Assembly (NCBI RefSeq): GCF_004366355.1
Contig: NZ_SODV01000002.1
Coordinates: 474,768 to 538,767, forward strand
Origin: Dinghuibacter silviterrae
GTDB taxonomy: Bacteria > Bacteroidota > Bacteroidia > Chitinophagales > Chitinophagaceae
Direction: 5' to 3'
DNA: 64,000 nt
Position 1 is the stretch's first letter; each line of letters starts with the position of its first letter. Shown one piece after another: positions 60,702 to 64,000 of the stretch. The notes under the pieces were generated by a model. That model was given only the letters and a program-made list of their open reading frames with translations, ran no database searches and was not told where the DNA came from. A program made the translations under genes and the position numbers.

Positions 60702-63647
60702 TTATGGATCGCGCCGTATGTACCGCGTCTTCAGCGAATCCAGCAGGTGCACGATGTCACCCGCCTTCTGGCCCTCGTACCATAGGAAGCTCCCCGGCCG
60801 CCTTCTCCAGGCCGGCAAAGACGCCGTATACGCGATCTGCTGGAGGCAGTCCTTGCGGACGGATGCGTCCACTTTTGCCGCCAGCGCCAGGTCGCCCGCC
60901 TGGTAGGCCACCGTCGCAAAACGCGTGGAGACGTGGTTGTGGTAATTCCCATAGCGGCTGCAGAAGCCATACGGCATACTCGTCGGGTCCGTGCCGCGGT
61001 CGCAGCGCTCCAGGACAGCGCGGGCTTCGGAAGGGCGCCCGGCGCCGATGAGACTGGCTGCCAGCGATATATACGCGTTGCGCAGGGTCAGCAGGTGGCT
61101 CCTGTTTTCCTCGTCAAAATACACGCCCGGGCGTTCCGCACCCCCGAAGGTGAAGACATTCAATAGTTTATCCTTCGTCGTCGCGATGTGCACCGCCTGG
61201 TTGTGCACGGGGACCAGGCGGTAGGCCAGGCCGTCCTGCCGGAGGTAACCGTCAAAACCCATGGCGTCGTAGATGGACGTGAAATAAACCGGTCTCGCCC
61301 AATGATTGGCCGCGATGATCGACAGGACCATGGCGTCGCCCTTTTCGATGGCGTTGGCCGGGATACGGAAGAACAGGTTGGACACGACCGAATCCGACGG
61401 GTCCACGGTCCCGTTTTGCCGCACCAGGGCGGTGTCCACGGGTATGGTGATGAGATGGGAAGGGTAAGTGTGAAAGGTCTCTCCATCTCTCGTCTGCGCG
61501 GCGAAGGCCGGGTCATCACCGCCGACCTCCCGCATCATCGTCTCCAGGTCGGTCAACGTATCCGGCGGTGCATTCCGGTCGACATAAGACAAAGCATAAA
61601 TTGCGTCCCGGTTGTCCCCGGCGACGGCCTCCGCGGACCAGATCGGGTCGATCGGGTCACTTTGGTTGATCTTATACCGGAGCGGCCGGATGTACCAGTC
61701 GAAGCTGAGCAGGCTGGTATTGAGGACCCGTACGTCCGGTCGTATGCCCAGGGCTTCCTGGGCAAAAAGCAGCGGGTAGGTGTCGTTGTCCCCGAAGGTG
61801 AACAGGATGGCATTGGGCGCACAGCTTTCGAGGTAATTGGTCGCCATCGACAGGGCCAGCGTTTTATGGCTCCGGTCGTGGTCGTCCCACTGGCGGGCGG
61901 CCATCAGGATGGGCACGGCCAGACACAAGATCGCCGCGGCGCCCGCGGCGCGGTGCTTTAAGAGCCGCCCTGCGAACCGCCGGACGACGATCACCCCCAA
62001 CCCGATCCACACCGCAAAAGCATAAAAACTCCCCGTATAGGCGTAGTCCCTTTCTCGCGGCTGGTTCCCCGGTTGGTTGAGGTAAAGGATGATGGCGAGA
62101 CCCGTGAAGAAGAAGAACACCCCGTTGATCACCCAGTCCTTCCGTCCCCGGCGGAACTGGACAAAAAAGCCCAGCACCCCCAGCAGGAACGGGAGTCCAT
62201 ACATCGGGTTGTAGCCCTTGTTGGCCGATCGCGCGGTGTCCGGCATTTTGTTTTGATCGCCCAGCCACAGGTTATCGATCCACGTGAACCCCGTAATCCA
62301 GTTCCCGTCCCGTGGATTCCCATACCCCTGCAGGTCGTTCTGGCGGCCGATAAAGTTCCAGGCGAAGTACCGCCAGTACATCCAGTGAAGCTGGTAGGTC
62401 AGGAACCAGGTCAGGTTGTCCCACTGGTTCGGCGCGCGTTCGTAGCCGTCGGCCGTTTTGCCGATCCCCAGCCACTCCGCATAAAAGTCTGCGTTGTCTG
62501 CGTCCCAAACCCGGGGCAACCACATCTTGTCCGCCGCGGCGTATTCGGCGTGTTGCTTTCGCCCAATGACCACATACTTGTCCTCACCCTTTGCGTACCG
62601 GTCGCCGTCGTTCACATAATGCGCCCGGGCGGTAAAGTTCTGGCCATACAGCAACGGAAAGTCCTGGTACTGGTCGCGCCCCAGGTAACCCGCCAGGCTG
62701 ATCGGATTGTCGACGTTAAACATATCGACCCCCGGGTCCGCATTGGAACGCTCCATGGTCGTGATATAGGTCGAATACCCGATCAGCAGGAAGGTCAGGC
62801 ACCAAAGCCCCAGGCGCAAAAAGCCCAGGTTTCTCCGCTTCGCCACGCGTAGGCCCGCAGCGATCGCCAGGGCGAGCAAAAAGTAAAACGTTGCAAAACC
62901 CGAGAAAAAAGGCAGCCCAAGCTTATTGACAAAATAGATGTCCAGGTCCCCGGCCCAGCCCACGGTTTTCTGGATTACCACGATCTGTACGACGCCGGTG
63001 ATCACACAGCCGGTGACAAACGCCACGCACATCCCCAGCCAGCTAAAGGGATACCGGCGGAAATAATAGATCATCACCACCGCCGGCAGCACCAGCAGGC
63101 TCAGCAAGTGGACCCCGATACTCAACCCGACCAGGAAAAACAACAACACGATCCACCGGTCCGCCCCCGGCTCATCCGCCCGGTTTTCCCACTTCAGCGC
63201 CACCCAGAAAACAAGGGCGGTAAAAAAGCCCGACATCCCGTAGACTTCCGCTTCCACCGCCGAGAACCAAAAAGAGTCCGTAAAGGTATACGCCAACGCC
63301 CCCACCACCCCCGCTGCCAGGATCGTAAAGGTGTCGTCCGGTACGATCTTCCGCGCAAAATGTGTGATGGTCCAGAAAAGGAAAAGGATGCTCAACCCGC
63401 TCCCCATCGCCGACAACGTGTTCACCGCCATCGCCGGGTGCGCAGGAGACAAAAGGATACAAATTCTGCCCATCAGGATGAACAAAGGCGCCCCCGGCGG
63501 GTGGGGAATCTGCACCTTGCTCGCGGAAGCGATAAATTCCCCGCAATCCCAGAAGCTCCCGGTGGCCTCCCTGGTCATGAGGTAAACGATACACGCGATT
63601 CCGCCGACGATCCAGCCGGTGATGTTGTTGGCTTTCCTAAACTGCAT
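60702..63647 (-). CDS. DUF2723 multi-spanning membrane protein (GT117-like glycosyltransferase)
   Basis: 981 residues. The N terminus has the family motif TGSFWDCGEFIASASKVQIPHPPGAPLF, seen here in parts (FWDCGEFIASA; HPPGAPLF), within about eleven membrane helices over the first ~600 residues. A periplasmic region with LFTFGDNDTYPLLFAQEALG follows. DUF2723 proteins are related to the eukaryotic O-mannosyltransferase TMEM260 and are thought to glycosylate exported proteins. Acceptor and donor are unknown. It lies 23 bases downstream of the probable sulfotransferase gene, on the same strand. Confidence 0.88.
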   Translation of the reverse strand: MQFRKANNITGWIVGGIACIVYLMTREATGSFWDCGEFIASASKVQIPHPPGAPLFILMGRICILLSPAHPAMAVNTLSAMGSGLSILFLFWTITHFARKIVPDDTFTILAAGVVGALAYTFTDSFWFSAVEAEVYGMSGFFTALVFWVALKWENRADEPGADRWIVLLFFLVGLSIGVHLLSLLVLPAVVMIYYFRRYPFSWLGMCVAFVTGCVITGVVQIVVIQKTVGWAGDLDIYFVNKLGLPFFSGFATFYFLLALAIAAGLRVAKRRNLGFLRLGLWCLTFLLIGYSTYITTMERSNADPGVDMFNVDNPISLAGYLGRDQYQDFPLLYGQNFTARAHYVNDGDRYAKGEDKYVVIGRKQHAEYAAADKMWLPRVWDADNADFYAEWLGIGKTADGYERAPNQWDNLTWFLTYQLHWMYWRYFAWNFIGRQNDLQGYGNPRDGNWITGFTWIDNLWLGDQNKMPDTARSANKGYNPMYGLPFLLGVLGFFVQFRRGRKDWVINGVFFFFTGLAIILYLNQPGNQPRERDYAYTGSFYAFAVWIGLGVIVVRRFAGRLLKHRAAGAAAILCLAVPILMAARQWDDHDRSHKTLALSMATNYLESCAPNAILFTFGDNDTYPLLFAQEALGIRPDVRVLNTSLLSFDWYIRPLRYKINQSDPIDPIWSAEAVAGDNRDAIYALSYVDRNAPPDTLTDLETMMREVGGDDPAFAAQTRDGETFHTYPSHLITIPVDTALVRQNGTVDPSDSVVSNLFFRIPANAIEKGDAMVLSIIAANHWARPVYFTSIYDAMGFDGYLRQDGLAYRLVPVHNQAVHIATTKDKLLNVFTFGGAERPGVYFDEENRSHLLTLRNAYISLAASLIGAGRPSEARAVLERCDRGTDPTSMPYGFCSRYGNYHNHVSTRFATVAYQAGDLALAAKVDASVRKDCLQQIAYTASLPAWRRRPGSFLWYEGQKAGDIVHLLDSLKTRYIRRDP

Positions 63648-63670
63648 AGGGCGACAAACCTAATGAAAAA

Positions 63671-64000
63671 TTACTGTCCCCGGCGCTGCCGTTCCAGCTG
63701 TTGGTACAATGTGAATAAGGGCTCCAGCAAGGTGTCTGCCAGCCCCGCGCCCGCCTCCTCCGAAAAGACCTGGGCCGGGCGTTTCGCATGGAACCGGCTT
63801 CGCTCCGCCATCTTGTCCCTCCACTCCGGCCCGATGGGCGTGTTCGTCCTTTGCGCGATCCGTTCCACGATCGCCGGAATCCCTTCCGTATAGTTGACAA
63901 GGTAGGCATGTGGATCGGCCGCCGCCACCTCCATGAAGCGCTTCATGTATTGCGCCAGCACCCACGCCATGTGGGCGTCGAGGTCGTTGGGCGCGGTGTC
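63671..64000 (-). CDS. probable sulfotransferase-family protein, C-terminal part (5' end outside window)
   Basis: The frame is open to the window edge; 109 residues are visible. YLVNYTEGIPAIVERIAQRT and the basic stretch MAERSRFHAKRPAQVF resemble the C-terminal region of PAPS-type sulfotransferase-fold proteins. The active N-terminal PAPS loop is outside the window, so the call is tentative. It may be cotranscribed with the DUF2723 gene 23 bases downstream. Confidence 0.45.
   Translation of the reverse strand, partial: DTAPNDLDAHMAWVLAQYMKRFMEVAAADPHAYLVNYTEGIPAIVERIAQRTNTPIGPEWRDKMAERSRFHAKRPAQVFSEEAGAGLADTLLEPLFTLYQQLERQRRGQ

Overview
The window looks like a chromosomal segment of a GC-rich Bacteroidota, most likely a Chitinophagaceae-type soil bacterium. 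This is inferred from two SusC/SusD pairs, a gliding/type IX secretion C-terminal domain, ECF sigma/FecR signalling, LytS/LytTR regulation, many lipoproteins and -7 promoter boxes of the Bacteroidota type (TAnnTTTG). No phage, transposase, CRISPR array or rRNA operon is visible. Genes are tightly packed, and no stretch over 300 bases lacks a gene.

Layout. 1-1830: 3' part of a CPA2 cation/proton antiporter. 1989-15958: a polysaccharide utilisation locus with SusC, SusD, a fasciclin-like lipoprotein, a DUF5007-like lipoprotein, a GH27 alpha-galactosidase and a 1796-residue DUF5695-GH51 fusion; a galactose- and arabinose-decorated plant glycan is a plausible target. 15933-20333 (minus): a BlaI-type repressor, two BlaR1-like M56 metalloproteases and a secreted protein made only of the proteases' C-terminal domain, behind a double palindromic operator. 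20375-21433: a lone ABC-2 permease. 21540-24191: a PKD-domain protein with a type IX sorting domain. 24175-25926 (minus): an MbnP/MbnH-like pair. 25979-29274: a DsbA-like protein, an SF1 helicase and endonuclease III. 29375-35808: two large beta-lactamase-fold hydrolases (one fused to an M28 peptidase), a TlpA-like protein and a predicted barrel lipoprotein. 35988-37719: LytS/LytTR pair. 37721-39431: a tripartite HipBST-like toxin-antitoxin module with its own operators. 39428-43675: a lipoprotein, a FtsX/MacB-type permease, a degenerate receiver protein and a pirin. 43751-43825: tRNA-Val. 43928-45995: MtaB and a PlsC-type acyltransferase, divergent. 46049-52722: ECF sigma factor, FecR anti-sigma, SusC, SusD. 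52790-56339: PriA and MurB. 56479-57991: a 49-residue protein, a heptad-repeat coiled-coil protein and a membrane protein. 57988-60617 (minus): a MoxR-like ATPase and a VWA protein. 60702-64000 (minus): a DUF2723 membrane glycosyltransferase-like protein and the end of a probable sulfotransferase.

How genes work together. The first SusCD locus joins outer-membrane import to two glycosidase systems. The second has no enzymes but carries its own sigma/anti-sigma switch. The BlaI-M56 operon should work as a proteolytic sensor relay, with a C-terminal sensor-like domain in place of the penicillin-binding domain. The hip module is autoregulated, by inference from its operator repeats. Six of the eight convergent gene pairs overlap at their 3' ends, and at least one, probably two, minus-strand terminators lie inside the opposing coding sequence.

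Limits. All functions are read from sequence motifs without database searches. Start codons were chosen by signal peptides, overlaps and family-typical N termini.
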